64,000 nucleotides of DNA from Chitinophagaceae bacterium (GTDB lineage: Bacteria; Bacteroidota; Bacteroidia; Chitinophagales; Chitinophagaceae), in contig CANGWB010000002.1 of assembly GCA_947457465.1 (NCBI GenBank), forward strand, positions 141,433 through 205,432, in the 5' to 3' direction. This document shows, piece by piece, positions 46,168 to 54,735 of this stretch. The position numbers and the translations under genes are program-made. Below the pieces are notes generated by a model. The model had not been told where the DNA came from and did no database searches. It saw nothing but the letters and a program-made list of their open reading frames with translations. Numbering within the stretch: position 1 is the first letter of the stretch; every line of letters starts with the position of its first letter.

Positions 46168-47075
46168 TGAGAAGGACAGTAATATCAATTTTTATATTGG
46201 CAAGCGTTAACGCTTTTGCCCAAACAGAAACCTTAACTAAAGAGGATTTGGCTAAGGAGCTTCAACCTTTAAAGACAAATATTCAGACCTTGCAGAATGA
46301 GAATGGAGGTTTAAAATCTGAAATAAGCAATCTGAACACAGAACTATCTAAGGCTAACAAAAGTATTGACAGTTTAAGAACTCTGACGCAAGAAAATAGC
46401 TCCGCTATTTCTCAAACCGCAAATCAATTAGGTATTCAGATTACAACTACTGAACAAACAGCAAACAAAAGAATAGACGAAGTCGGACAATCTTTAAGCA
46501 CAAATTCTCTCTACGGAATTATCGGAGTGCTTTCAGCAATCTTGCTTTCAGGTCTTTTGTATTGGCTATTAAGCAAACGCCAAAAAACGGATAAAACAGA
46601 GGTAGTCGAACAACTTCAAAAAACAAAATCTTCCATCGAAGAAAGTTTGGTAAAAGAATTTGGCAAGCAAACCAGTTTGATTGAAAGTGAATTGCAGTTG
46701 TTGGCTCAACAGAAAACTGAAAGTCTGAAAGCTGAAAATGCTGAAACCGACCATTCACTGGCTTTAAAGGTTGCAAGTGAAATCAATTTGATTGAACGCA
46801 ACATCAACCTAATGGATAAAGGAACTAAAGGGTTGAAACAATTAGAACGTTCCGTTGGCAAGTTAAAAGATAATCTCTCAGCAAATGGATATGAAATGCC
46901 TGAATTATTGGGCAAACAATATCATCAAGGAATGAAAGTAATTGTAACCAGTTCAATTCCAGATGAAAATCTAGAAAAAGGTTCGGAAATCATCACCAAG
47001 GTATTGATGCCACAAGTAAACTTTAATGACAAAATGATACAAACAGCACAGATTGAGGTTTCTGTTGGAATGTAA
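46167..47075 (+). CDS. Membrane-anchored GrpE-like protein
   Basis: A 302-residue protein with an N-terminal signal sequence or helix, a coiled coil (about 25-105), a transmembrane helix (SLYGIIGVLSAILLSGLLYW, about 113-132) and a second long coiled coil (about 145-240). The C-terminal ~60 residues form a small domain: ELLGKQYHQGMKVIVTS, then EKGSEIITKVLMPQVNF and NDKMIQTAQIEVSVG. The end fits the GrpE beta-domain pattern (EPGTV..VLQ.GY...DRVLRPA.V.V) and is preceded by a coiled coil as in GrpE. I read it as a membrane-tethered nucleotide-exchange factor for the Hsp70-like protein encoded next; this needs a profile search. Confidence 0.65.
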   Translation: MRRTVISIFILASVNAFAQTETLTKEDLAKELQPLKTNIQTLQNENGGLKSEISNLNTELSKANKSIDSLRTLTQENSSAISQTANQLGIQITTTEQTANKRIDEVGQSLSTNSLYGIIGVLSAILLSGLLYWLLSKRQKTDKTEVVEQLQKTKSSIEESLVKEFGKQTSLIESELQLLAQQKTESLKAENAETDHSLALKVASEINLIERNINLMDKGTKGLKQLERSVGKLKDNLSANGYEMPELLGKQYHQGMKVIVTSSIPDENLEKGSEIITKVLMPQVNFNDKMIQTAQIEVSVGM

Positions 47076-47107
47076 TTTTCAAAACATCAATAACAACATA
47101 AATAAAT

Positions 47108-49651
47108 ATGAGAAATAAAATTGACTACGGTATTGACTTGGGAACAACCAATTCAGCAATCGCAAGAATGGAAAACGGTCAACCGACTATTAAGAAGTCT
47201 GATAGACTAATGGATACAACTCCCTCTAGTGTTCATTACACACGTAAAAAAGACATACTCGTTGGTATAGATGCTACAAATGCAATGAAGCAAGATAATA
47301 CACGAGCATTGAAAACTTTTGAAGCAAGTAATACTAATACATTCATTGAGTTTAAAAGGACTATGGGAACTACCCATAATTATTACAGTCCTAATATGGA
47401 TAAAGAGTTTTCGTCAGAGGAGTTATCTGCTGAAGTATTAAAAAAATTGAAGTCATTTATACAAGACGAAAATATCTATTCAATCGTAATCACCGTGCCC
47501 GCTAAATTCTTAAACCCCCAAAATGAGGCAACAATGAAAGCCGCAAAATTAGCGGGTTTTAAACACGTTCAACTATTACAAGAACCAGTAGCAGCAGCAA
47601 CAGCTTACGGCTTAACCGCAAAAAACAAAGACAGTTTTTGGAGTGTGTTTGACTTTGGTGGAGGAACATTTGATGCAGCTTTGGTAAAATCGGAAGAAGG
47701 AATTTTATCCGTAAAAGATACAGATGGCGACAACTGGTTAGGTGGAAAAAACTTGGACGAAGCAATTGTTGACCAACTTATTATTCCTTACTTAAAACAA
47801 ACATATTCCATTGACAGTATTTTGGAAGACACTACTAAAAAGGAAATTTTACGTAACGCTGTAAAACCATTTGCAGAAGAAGCAAAAATTCAACTGTCAT
47901 TTAAAGACACACATAACATTCTCTCCAATTTAGGTGATTTTCCTTTTGAAGATGAAAACGGGGAAGAACCTGAAATAGACTTGACTATTACTCAAAAAGA
48001 TATGGAAAATGTGGTAGCCCCTATTTTTCAAAAAGCGATTGACATTACGAAAGAACTTCTTAGAAGAAACAATTTAAAGGGCTCAGATTTGGGTGCTTTG
48101 ATTTTGGTTGGTGGACCTACTTTTTCACCAATCTTACGCAGAATGTTGAAGGAGCAAATCACGGAGAATGTCGATACTACTGTTGACCCAATGACAGTAG
48201 TAGCAAAAGGTGCCGCTTTGTTTGCATCAACAATAACAGTTTCAGAAGAAGTAAAAGAAGAAACAAGAGATAAAACAAAACTTCAACTCGAATTAAAGTA
48301 TGATGCCACTTCGGTAGAAACAGAAGAAAATCTTAATTTAAAAGTTCTTAAAGACAAGACGACTGGCAAAATTCCCGAAAGGCTTTTCGTAGTTCTTAAT
48401 AGAACTAGTAAAGGTGTCGCTTGGTCAAGTAACAAAAAGGAAATATTATTTGATAAAGTTAATCTAATTCAGGACATACAACTTGAGCCTGATGATGCAA
48501 ATACCTTTTCACTACAACTTACGGACGAGAACGGCAATAGTGTGGAATGTCAGCCAAATCAATTTACAATCATTCAAGGCATAGGTGGTTTGGATGGAAT
48601 GCAAGTTTTACCTTATCATATTGGTATAGCCAAATATTTCCACGCAGAGGAAAAAGATTTGTTTGAACCCGTAAAAGGATTGGAAAAAAATAAAAAAGTT
48701 CCTGCCACTGGTGTTAGAAATGGATTAAAAACACGAACGGTAATCCGTCCCGGTATGGCAAACGATTTCATTCGCATTCCTATTTATGAAGGTGATTACA
48801 ATGCTGAAGGGACTAATCCAGTCTTAAACAATCTGATTAGAGAGGTTATTATTAGCGGTGAAACCTTACCAAAACTACTTCCTGAAGGAAGTGATGTAAA
48901 CATCACAATAAAAGTGGATAGGTCACGTATAATGCAATTCACGGCAGAGTTCCCAACTATTGAACACACCGAAGAACTGAAAATTGAAATCAAACAAACT
49001 GAACCACCAACAGAAGAATTTTTAACAAAGGAGATTTCAAAGGCCAAACGCTTAGCACAAAAAGTAAATGCTGATGATGTTGCCGAAAACTTGGACGCTT
49101 TTGAAGAGCAATTAGAAAACGAAAAAGGAAGTGCAGACGGCAAAATGAAAATTTTGGATGGCTTGCGTAAAGAGTTATTGAAATTAGACGGTGCTGAAAA
49201 ATCGGCAGAATATCCAAAATTGGAAGAAGAACTAAAAGAGGCATTCTACGAATTGGAAGATTTGATTGAAAAAATCAAACCAAATGCCGCTGCCGGTAAT
49301 TTGAATATCAGCCAAATTGAAAGTCATTTAGAAGAATACAGAAAAAAGGTTGAACACATTGTTAAAGAAAAGAACATCAAAGAAGCAAAAGAACTGACAA
49401 GAGAAATTGGGCAACTGGATTTTGAATTGCGCAATGCCGTAACTGGAAATGCAATGGACGTTCAGTATTTACGACATATAAATGACACTTTCAATTCATA
49501 CCATTGGAAAGATGCCACTAAAGCAAGACAATTAGTAAATCAAGGCTTACAAATGGCTACAAATGGAAACACATCAGGTATTCGTAGTATTCTTATTCAA
49601 ATAATTGGTCTAATGCCTGATAATGAAAAACCAACCAATACTTTAAGATAA
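47108..49651 (+). CDS. Hsp70-like (DnaK-family) ATPase
   Basis: An 847-residue Hsp70-family chaperone-like ATPase, about 200 residues longer than DnaK. The nucleotide-binding domain is complete: phosphate 1 GIDLGTTNS (residues 8-16), VITVPAKF, LLQEPVAAATAYGL, phosphate 2 FDFGGGTFD (181-189) and the adenosine motif ILVGGPTFSP (about 332). A beta substrate-binding-like domain follows (about 385-630), then an extended helical tail (about 640-847) rich in Lys and Glu. It lacks the EEVD/DDKK-type tail. The stop overlaps the kinase-AAA start by one base, so the two products are probably made in step. It is a specialised, not housekeeping, Hsp70. Confidence 0.93.
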   Translation: MRNKIDYGIDLGTTNSAIARMENGQPTIKKSDRLMDTTPSSVHYTRKKDILVGIDATNAMKQDNTRALKTFEASNTNTFIEFKRTMGTTHNYYSPNMDKEFSSEELSAEVLKKLKSFIQDENIYSIVITVPAKFLNPQNEATMKAAKLAGFKHVQLLQEPVAAATAYGLTAKNKDSFWSVFDFGGGTFDAALVKSEEGILSVKDTDGDNWLGGKNLDEAIVDQLIIPYLKQTYSIDSILEDTTKKEILRNAVKPFAEEAKIQLSFKDTHNILSNLGDFPFEDENGEEPEIDLTITQKDMENVVAPIFQKAIDITKELLRRNNLKGSDLGALILVGGPTFSPILRRMLKEQITENVDTTVDPMTVVAKGAALFASTITVSEEVKEETRDKTKLQLELKYDATSVETEENLNLKVLKDKTTGKIPERLFVVLNRTSKGVAWSSNKKEILFDKVNLIQDIQLEPDDANTFSLQLTDENGNSVECQPNQFTIIQGIGGLDGMQVLPYHIGIAKYFHAEEKDLFEPVKGLEKNKKVPATGVRNGLKTRTVIRPGMANDFIRIPIYEGDYNAEGTNPVLNNLIREVIISGETLPKLLPEGSDVNITIKVDRSRIMQFTAEFPTIEHTEELKIEIKQTEPPTEEFLTKEISKAKRLAQKVNADDVAENLDAFEEQLENEKGSADGKMKILDGLRKELLKLDGAEKSAEYPKLEEELKEAFYELEDLIEKIKPNAAAGNLNISQIESHLEEYRKKVEHIVKEKNIKEAKELTREIGQLDFELRNAVTGNAMDVQYLRHINDTFNSYHWKDATKARQLVNQGLQMATNGNTSGIRSILIQIIGLMPDNEKPTNTLR

Positions 49652-51453
49652 TGAGCAATAGCAAAGGCATATTACCAAAAGGGTTTTCCATTAGTGATAA
49701 ATACAGCATTCTGCTTTTTATCAAACAGGGAAGTAATGCCGAAACTTATCGTGTTAAAGGAACTGACGGCAAGTTGTATTTTTTGAAATTATTCAATTAC
49801 TCCAAACTACATCGTTCAGCATTTGACAGCGGCAATAATCTTTTGGAAATTGAACTTTTGAAAAAAGCAAAGCACGAAAATATTGTTTCATACAAGGATA
49901 GCGGTGAGGTTATTTATGAAAACAAGAAGTTTGGATATTTGGTTTTAGACTTCATTGCTGGTGAAACATTATCGGAGAGAATAAGCCGTGAGATGTTTAA
50001 CAACTACTATGATATTCAAAGCATAATATCTGATGTCTTAAAAGGTTTAAATTATCTACATAGTTTACCTGATCCGATAATTCATAATGAAATCACACCG
50101 CAAAACATAATGCTTGACTTGTCAAATGATGTTCCAAAAGCAAAAATTATTGATTTTGGCTTTGCTCGTTCATTTCATCAATCAACAAAGGCATTCAATA
50201 AAGTTGGATTGAATTTTAATTATGTTGCTTCCGAATGTTTTAATGGACTGTATTCACCTCAAAGTGATATTTATTCAGTTGGTGCAGTTATGTATCAATC
50301 ACTTTTCGGATTACCTCCTTGGTTTAAAGACGTTTCAAAATTTCAAGCAGACAGAACAAATGCAGAAGAACTTGTTTTGCAAGAAAGAAGCAAACCCTTG
50401 TCCTTTCCAAAAATTGCCAATGACTTTATTGGATATGAAGAGCAGACAAATTTGCTTTTGAAAAAAGCATTAAGTCAAGATACAGAAGTCCGTTTTCAGA
50501 CTGCAAATGAGTTTCTTCAAGCAATGAATAGAGAGATTGAAGTTGAAGACGTTGACAAGGTTCAAAAAGTAAAGTCAGATGACAAGCCCGAAAACAAAAT
50601 ACAAAACAAAAAAGCCAAAGGAAAAGGATTTAAAGCTATTGCAGGAATGAATGAGTTGAAAGAACAAATGAAATTAGATGTCATTGATGCTCTACACAGT
50701 CCAGAAGAATACGCAAAATATGGTGTTACCATTCCTAACGGAATGCTTTTATATGGCCCACCAGGTTGCGGAAAAACATTCTTTGCAAAACACTTCGCAG
50801 AGGAAGTCGGCTTTAATTTTATGTTGGCTACTCCAAGCACTTTAAAAAGCCGATACATAAACGCAACCCAAGAAAATATTGCTAAAATGTTTGAAGAAGC
50901 AGAAAAAAATGCTCCAACAATCATTTTTATTGATGAAATAAATGAGCTATTGCCAAATCGTGATAGTGATGCTCACGAAATGGCCAAAAGTGCTGTAAAT
51001 GAAATGTTGGCACAAATGGACAGAACAGGAGAAAAAGGGATTTTCATAATCGGAGCAACTAACTACCCTGATATGATTGACCCTGCAATGCTTCGGGCAG
51101 GTCGTTTGGACAAGAAATTTTATTTACCGCCACCCGATTTTGAAGCGAGAAAATCAATGTTTGAAATGTATTTGAAAAATCGTCCATTGGATTTTGGTAT
51201 TGATTACGACCAACTCTCCAAAATGACAGAGCATTATGTTTCGGCAGACATTGAATTTTTAGTTAATGAAGCATCAAGATTGGCATTGAAAACTAAGTCA
51301 AGAATATCAATGAAAAGTTTGGAGGTAGTAATCAAGAATACAAAGCCCTCTGTGCCATTACAGGAGTTGAAAAAATATGAAGTAATAAAAGCAAAAATGG
51401 CCGGAGAAAACATCGAACAGAAAAACGAAAGACCACGCATTGGTTTTAAATAA
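49651..51453 (+). CDS. Degenerate Ser/Thr kinase domain fused to an AAA+ ATPase
   Basis: A 600-residue fusion. Residues ~12-300 form a eukaryotic-type protein kinase fold: Lys46 (YFLKLF), HNE at 145-147 where HRD is expected, Asn152, and an intact DFG at 168-170. The catalytic Asp is replaced by Glu and the following Lys by Thr149, and the Gly loop is poor, so it may be a pseudokinase. A charged linker (300-325) leads to an AAA+ domain of the CDC48/FtsH class: Walker A GPPGCGKT (369-376), Walker B IIFIDEINEL (Asp428, Glu429), GATNYPDMIDPAMLRAGRLD with arginine fingers, then a C-terminal helical lid. No protease domain. Likely an unfoldase or remodeller steered by the kinase fold. Confidence 0.9.
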   Translation: MSNSKGILPKGFSISDKYSILLFIKQGSNAETYRVKGTDGKLYFLKLFNYSKLHRSAFDSGNNLLEIELLKKAKHENIVSYKDSGEVIYENKKFGYLVLDFIAGETLSERISREMFNNYYDIQSIISDVLKGLNYLHSLPDPIIHNEITPQNIMLDLSNDVPKAKIIDFGFARSFHQSTKAFNKVGLNFNYVASECFNGLYSPQSDIYSVGAVMYQSLFGLPPWFKDVSKFQADRTNAEELVLQERSKPLSFPKIANDFIGYEEQTNLLLKKALSQDTEVRFQTANEFLQAMNREIEVEDVDKVQKVKSDDKPENKIQNKKAKGKGFKAIAGMNELKEQMKLDVIDALHSPEEYAKYGVTIPNGMLLYGPPGCGKTFFAKHFAEEVGFNFMLATPSTLKSRYINATQENIAKMFEEAEKNAPTIIFIDEINELLPNRDSDAHEMAKSAVNEMLAQMDRTGEKGIFIIGATNYPDMIDPAMLRAGRLDKKFYLPPPDFEARKSMFEMYLKNRPLDFGIDYDQLSKMTEHYVSADIEFLVNEASRLALKTKSRISMKSLEVVIKNTKPSVPLQELKKYEVIKAKMAGENIEQKNERPRIGFK

Positions 51454-51468
51454 CAAAATAGAAAAAAT

Positions 51469-51975
51469 ATGGACACAATAACTTTTGACAAACTTTTGCT
51501 TAAAACAGCATTTTGCTGTATGGCAGCAGACGGCAATATTGATGATCGGGAAATTTCCCTTATAAAATCATTGTGCGAAAAATCTCCATTGTTTATCAAT
51601 TTTAACTTTCAAGAAGAAATCAATTTGCTTGTTGGCAAAATAAACAGCGGTGGTAAAACCTTTATTCAGTATTATTTTGACTTGCTAAAGCAAACTCAAC
51701 TTAATGAGGAGGAAGAACTGACTTTGATTTATTTTGCAATACAAACAATCAATGCTGACGAACAAATCGAGTATTCAGAAATCAAGTTTTTCAAAAATAT
51801 TCGTCACCGTTTGAATGTAAGCGATGAAAAAATATTAGCTCGTTTACCTGATGTTGAACAGTATTTGGAAGACGACATAATATCTGACACTTTCCTTGAT
51901 AAAATCACAAGCCAGTATTTTGAAATTTCTGAGCTACCGCAGTTTGACTTAATCAGTATTGCTGACAACAATTAA
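51469..51975 (+). CDS. TerB-like protein
   Basis: A 168-residue helical, acidic cytoplasmic protein. Two similar segments, CMAADGNIDDREISLIKSLC (residues 17-36) and TINADEQIEYSEIKFFKNI, show the repeated Ala-Asp-Gly/Glu-x-Ile-x-x-x-Glu pattern of TerB/DjlA N-terminal-like domains (metal-binding acidic helices). TerB domains occur in tellurite/stress (Ter) systems and in the J-protein DjlA, which fits an operon with Hsp70 and J-like genes. It lies 15 nt after the kinase-AAA gene. Assignment is by pattern and not certain. Confidence 0.7.
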   Translation: MDTITFDKLLLKTAFCCMAADGNIDDREISLIKSLCEKSPLFINFNFQEEINLLVGKINSGGKTFIQYYFDLLKQTQLNEEEELTLIYFAIQTINADEQIEYSEIKFFKNIRHRLNVSDEKILARLPDVEQYLEDDIISDTFLDKITSQYFEISELPQFDLISIADNN

Positions 51976-51979
51976 CAGG

Positions 51980-52279
51980 ATGAATAACTCCATTAAAATA
52001 GTTTTAGCCATTATATTATTTCTGTGTTTGGCAGATATGCCTTACGGCTTTTACCAGTTTGTAAGGTTTGCAGGACTAATTGGATTTGCAATTTTAGCTT
52101 ATCAAGCACACGAACAAGGAAGACAGACGGAAATGATTATTTACGGTGCACTTGCGTTGTTATTGCAACCGTTTTTCAAAATTGCACTTGGCAGACAAAT
52201 GTGGAATGTACTTGACGTAATTGTAGGAATAGGACTTTTAATATCAGTATTTATGAAACCAAAGGAAAGCCAACGCTAA
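51980..52279 (+). CDS. Small membrane protein, DUF6804-like
   Basis: A 99-residue integral membrane protein with three or four hydrophobic helices. IVLAIILFLCLADMPYGFYQ, VRFAGLIGFAILAYQAHEQG and LLLQPFFKIALGRQMWN, then VLDVIVGIGLLISVFM, match my recollection of the DUF6804 family. It starts 4 nt after the TerB-like stop with AGG just before the ATG at 51980. Last gene of the seven-gene operon; it may anchor the complex or form a membrane effector, which is speculation. Confidence 0.75.
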   Translation: MNNSIKIVLAIILFLCLADMPYGFYQFVRFAGLIGFAILAYQAHEQGRQTEMIIYGALALLLQPFFKIALGRQMWNVLDVIVGIGLLISVFMKPKESQR

Positions 52280-52470
52280 TAGCAAGCACATATACAATTT
52301 ACGCAAGCCAACGCACAGCTTTATATCCTATATCTACACACATGTGCTGGCTGTTTTGTCTTTGCGTGAACCGATAGTGGTTCTACAGTTGCTGAGTTTA
52401 ACACAAAATATGTATTCTTAGAGTCAAATAGATCGACTGGAATTTCCGTTCTAACAAGTATCTTCCCTCT

Positions 52471-53391
52471 ATGCCTACTCCTGTTAGCCGAACTGCCGTC
52501 CTTTTTATAGGCGGGCTCCTATATACTATAGTTGCCGCCTCCCAGGTCGAGCTGCATGTGCTGGGTATTACACAAGACGCGGGAAGGCCTCAGCTTGGCT
52601 GTACAAAGCCCTGCTGTGTCGACGATGGCAAGCCTCGACCTCGTATCCCGGTCGTATCGCTTGGAATTACCCAGCCCGACCCTTCTAAAGCCGTTTTGAT
52701 AGAGGCTACCCCCGACATCACCAGCCAGTGGAGCTATTTGACCACTCAAAACAAGGGGGTAGAGCCCTCCATGTTCTTTGTTACCCACGCCCATATGGGG
52801 CACTATACCGGGCTCTTGCAGCTGGGTCGAGAGGCTCGTAACTCCAAGGGGGTCTCGGTCTTTGGGCACCCCAGCTTCGTCGACTTCATCGAGAAAAACC
52901 AGCCTTGGAAGCAGCTGGTGACCCTTAATAACATCGTAACGGTGTCGATGTCTAACGGCCAGGCTGTCGATATAGGGGAGATCTCCATAAGAGCGCTGCA
53001 GGTACCACATCGAGACGAGATCAGTGCTACGTATGCGTACCTGATCAAAGGCCCGTCAAAAACAGCGCTTTTTTCGCCTGATATTGACAAGTGGGAAAAA
53101 TGGTCGCTGTCGATAGACTCGATCGTAAAAACGGTCGATTTTGCGTTCATTGACGCAACGTTTTTTAGTAGCGCTGAGCTGCCGGGACGAAATATGAGCG
53201 AGATTCCTCACCCGCTAGTTGAAGAAACAATAGAGCGTGCCAAAAAATGGTCGATGGAGACTCGAAAAAAAATCATCCTCACACACTTTAATCATACGAA
53301 CCCTTTGCTGGATGACGACAACGTGTTTTCTCGTACCATTCTGTCGTTAGGCCTTCGAGTAGCTCGTGTAGGGGATCGTTTTTTGTTGTGA
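52471..53391 (+). CDS. Exported MBL-fold hydrolase, PqqB-like
   Basis: A 306-residue metallo-beta-lactamase-fold protein similar to PqqB. An N-terminal signal-like helix (VLFIGGLLYTIVAAS) is followed by LHVLGITQDAGRPQLGCTKP and CCVDDGKPRPR, with a Cys group as in PqqB. The metal motif is THAHMGHYTGL, where HxHxDH has become HAHMGH, a change I associate with the PqqB-like branch. LTHFNHTNPLLD lies near the C-terminus. No other pqq genes are nearby. Its base composition is GC-richer than the operon to its left, so it has a different origin within the island. It ends in a terminator at 53417-53446. Confidence 0.88.
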   Translation: MPTPVSRTAVLFIGGLLYTIVAASQVELHVLGITQDAGRPQLGCTKPCCVDDGKPRPRIPVVSLGITQPDPSKAVLIEATPDITSQWSYLTTQNKGVEPSMFFVTHAHMGHYTGLLQLGREARNSKGVSVFGHPSFVDFIEKNQPWKQLVTLNNIVTVSMSNGQAVDIGEISIRALQVPHRDEISATYAYLIKGPSKTALFSPDIDKWEKWSLSIDSIVKTVDFAFIDATFFSSAELPGRNMSEIPHPLVEETIERAKKWSMETRKKIILTHFNHTNPLLDDDNVFSRTILSLGLRVARVGDRFLL

Positions 53392-53416
53392 TAATTTCGA
53401 TTTGGTTTTATCTTTT

Positions 53417-53446
53417 TTAGTCGATTAGCCGACTAATCATCTTTTT
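53417..53446 (+). terminator. Terminator after the MBL-fold gene
   Basis: TTAGTCG (53417-53423) pairs perfectly with CGACTAA (53430-53436), loop ATTAGC, followed by TCATCTTTTT. T-runs on the 5' side suggest it is mainly for the plus strand. Confidence 0.65.
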
Positions 53447-54090
53447 GTAGTTATGGGTCAGTTTGATTCTTGAAATTGCTTGATTGCGAGTCTATGAAAT
53501 TAATCGAGTGGTAAAAAATTTACGATTAAAAGTTGACCACCAGAAAATGGTCGTAGAAAAATTCTTAAGCCAAGTAGAGAAATTTCAGTTTTTTCTGAAA
53601 CATCCAAGACAAGAAGTTGCACTCAAAAAATCATGTTGATCATCAAAAAAAATTTCGATTTGTGGCCAAAAGTTTAGAAAAGATTTGAAAAAAGGCAAAA
53701 CGATTAGAAATTTTAAGAGGGATATGTCTTTGAGTCTCTTAATCATTTCTTGTTATTGAATGATATAACTCATTTCTGTATTTGTTGCTACTTCGGAGAA
53801 GAATCTTCTTATTATCTAACGCGAAAAGCAGTCTCATTATACGATCGATCAATGTTATTTTATTAAAAAACAAAATCAAGGAGCGGTCTCAATTGTCATG
53901 TTGTTTTAGTAAATAATTATGATGATTGATTTCTATTGTGTTGTCTCGAAAAAAATAATTACTGCTTTCATGGCTTGTCTCTTTCAATAATATATTAATG
54001 CAACCCATTTTTAAAATTTATCGTACTGTGGATATTTCATATTGTAAACACATAAAAAATATCTATACATTGGAGTCAAATTGAAGCAGC
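53447..54090. other. ~640 bp AT-rich stretch without a supported gene
   Basis: No reading frame above about 60 codons with coding character on either strand. Small inverted repeats are present: TTTCAG/CTGAAA around a T6 loop near 53590, and TTAAGAG/CTCTTAA near 53715-53744. Probably the long leader and promoter region of the small gene pair that starts at 54091, or a decayed gene; nothing firm. Confidence 0.5.
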
Positions 54091-54393
54091 ATGAAAACAA
54101 AAATGAAAGTTGAGCCAGCATGGGTACAGAGAAATCGTCAACGGAGCAAAGAAAGATATCATCGGTTGAAAGATGAAAACCATCATATTCTTATTGCTGA
54201 TATGTTACTTAAGTCACTATCAAAAAAGTATGGACTTGATGTTTTCATACCAGTTGAAAAGTTCGCTGAAGTGGATTTTCCATTTGGGGTCAGCACAGGT
54301 TATATTTCGAAGTACTCTCGCTATGACATTGTAGTTGATAAATACTGCTATTCTTATTACTCAAATAAAACAATTAAAATCAATACGGTATGA
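54091..54393 (+). CDS. Small protein of unknown function (first of an overlapping pair)
   Basis: A 100-residue basic protein beginning MKTKMKVEPAWVQRNRQRSK, with a helical N-terminal half and a Tyr-rich C-terminal part (SKYSRYDIVVDKYCYSYYSN). No family recognised. Its end overlaps the next gene by 4 bp (ATGA), the arrangement of toxin-antitoxin or other paired small genes, but no toxin motif is visible. Predicted with moderate confidence because of the overlap and codon use. Confidence 0.6.
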   Translation: MKTKMKVEPAWVQRNRQRSKERYHRLKDENHHILIADMLLKSLSKKYGLDVFIPVEKFAEVDFPFGVSTGYISKYSRYDIVVDKYCYSYYSNKTIKINTV

Positions 54394-54731
54394 ATATCAA
54401 TCATTTCAATAACTCATTAAACATCTTATCGCATTCTATGGCTAATGATCCACTTGATCCATTCGGCCATAAATTACAAGCGCTTACATCTTCTTTATCC
54501 TCTTTGCCATTAGAGTCGGGCAGTTTGTTTACGTTCGAAGAATACTGTGTAATGGCTGTTGGTGCAGCATGTGTTGGAGTAGCTTTATATCAATTAAATA
54601 ACATCTACTTTGCTTCACGAAGCCTATCACCAACATTTTACGAAATGTTGGAGGAATTATATAGTGATCAGCGAAATTCACTTAGGCGCCTTCATCTTCC
54701 AATCATCAATATGCCTAAGGCGGTAGGGTAG
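54390..54731 (+). CDS. Small protein with one membrane segment (second of an overlapping pair)
   Basis: A 113-residue protein with a helix of membrane character (EEYCVMAVGAACVGVALYQL, about residues 51-70) after a Ser-rich N-terminal part and before a polar C-terminus (LEELYSDQRNSLRRLHLP). Translationally coupled to the preceding gene and convergent with the DUF262 gene, whose stop is 4 bp away. Function unknown. Confidence 0.6.
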   Translation: MNINHFNNSLNILSHSMANDPLDPFGHKLQALTSSLSSLPLESGSLFTFEEYCVMAVGAACVGVALYQLNNIYFASRSLSPTFYEMLEELYSDQRNSLRRLHLPIINMPKAVG

Positions 54732-54735
54732 GCGG

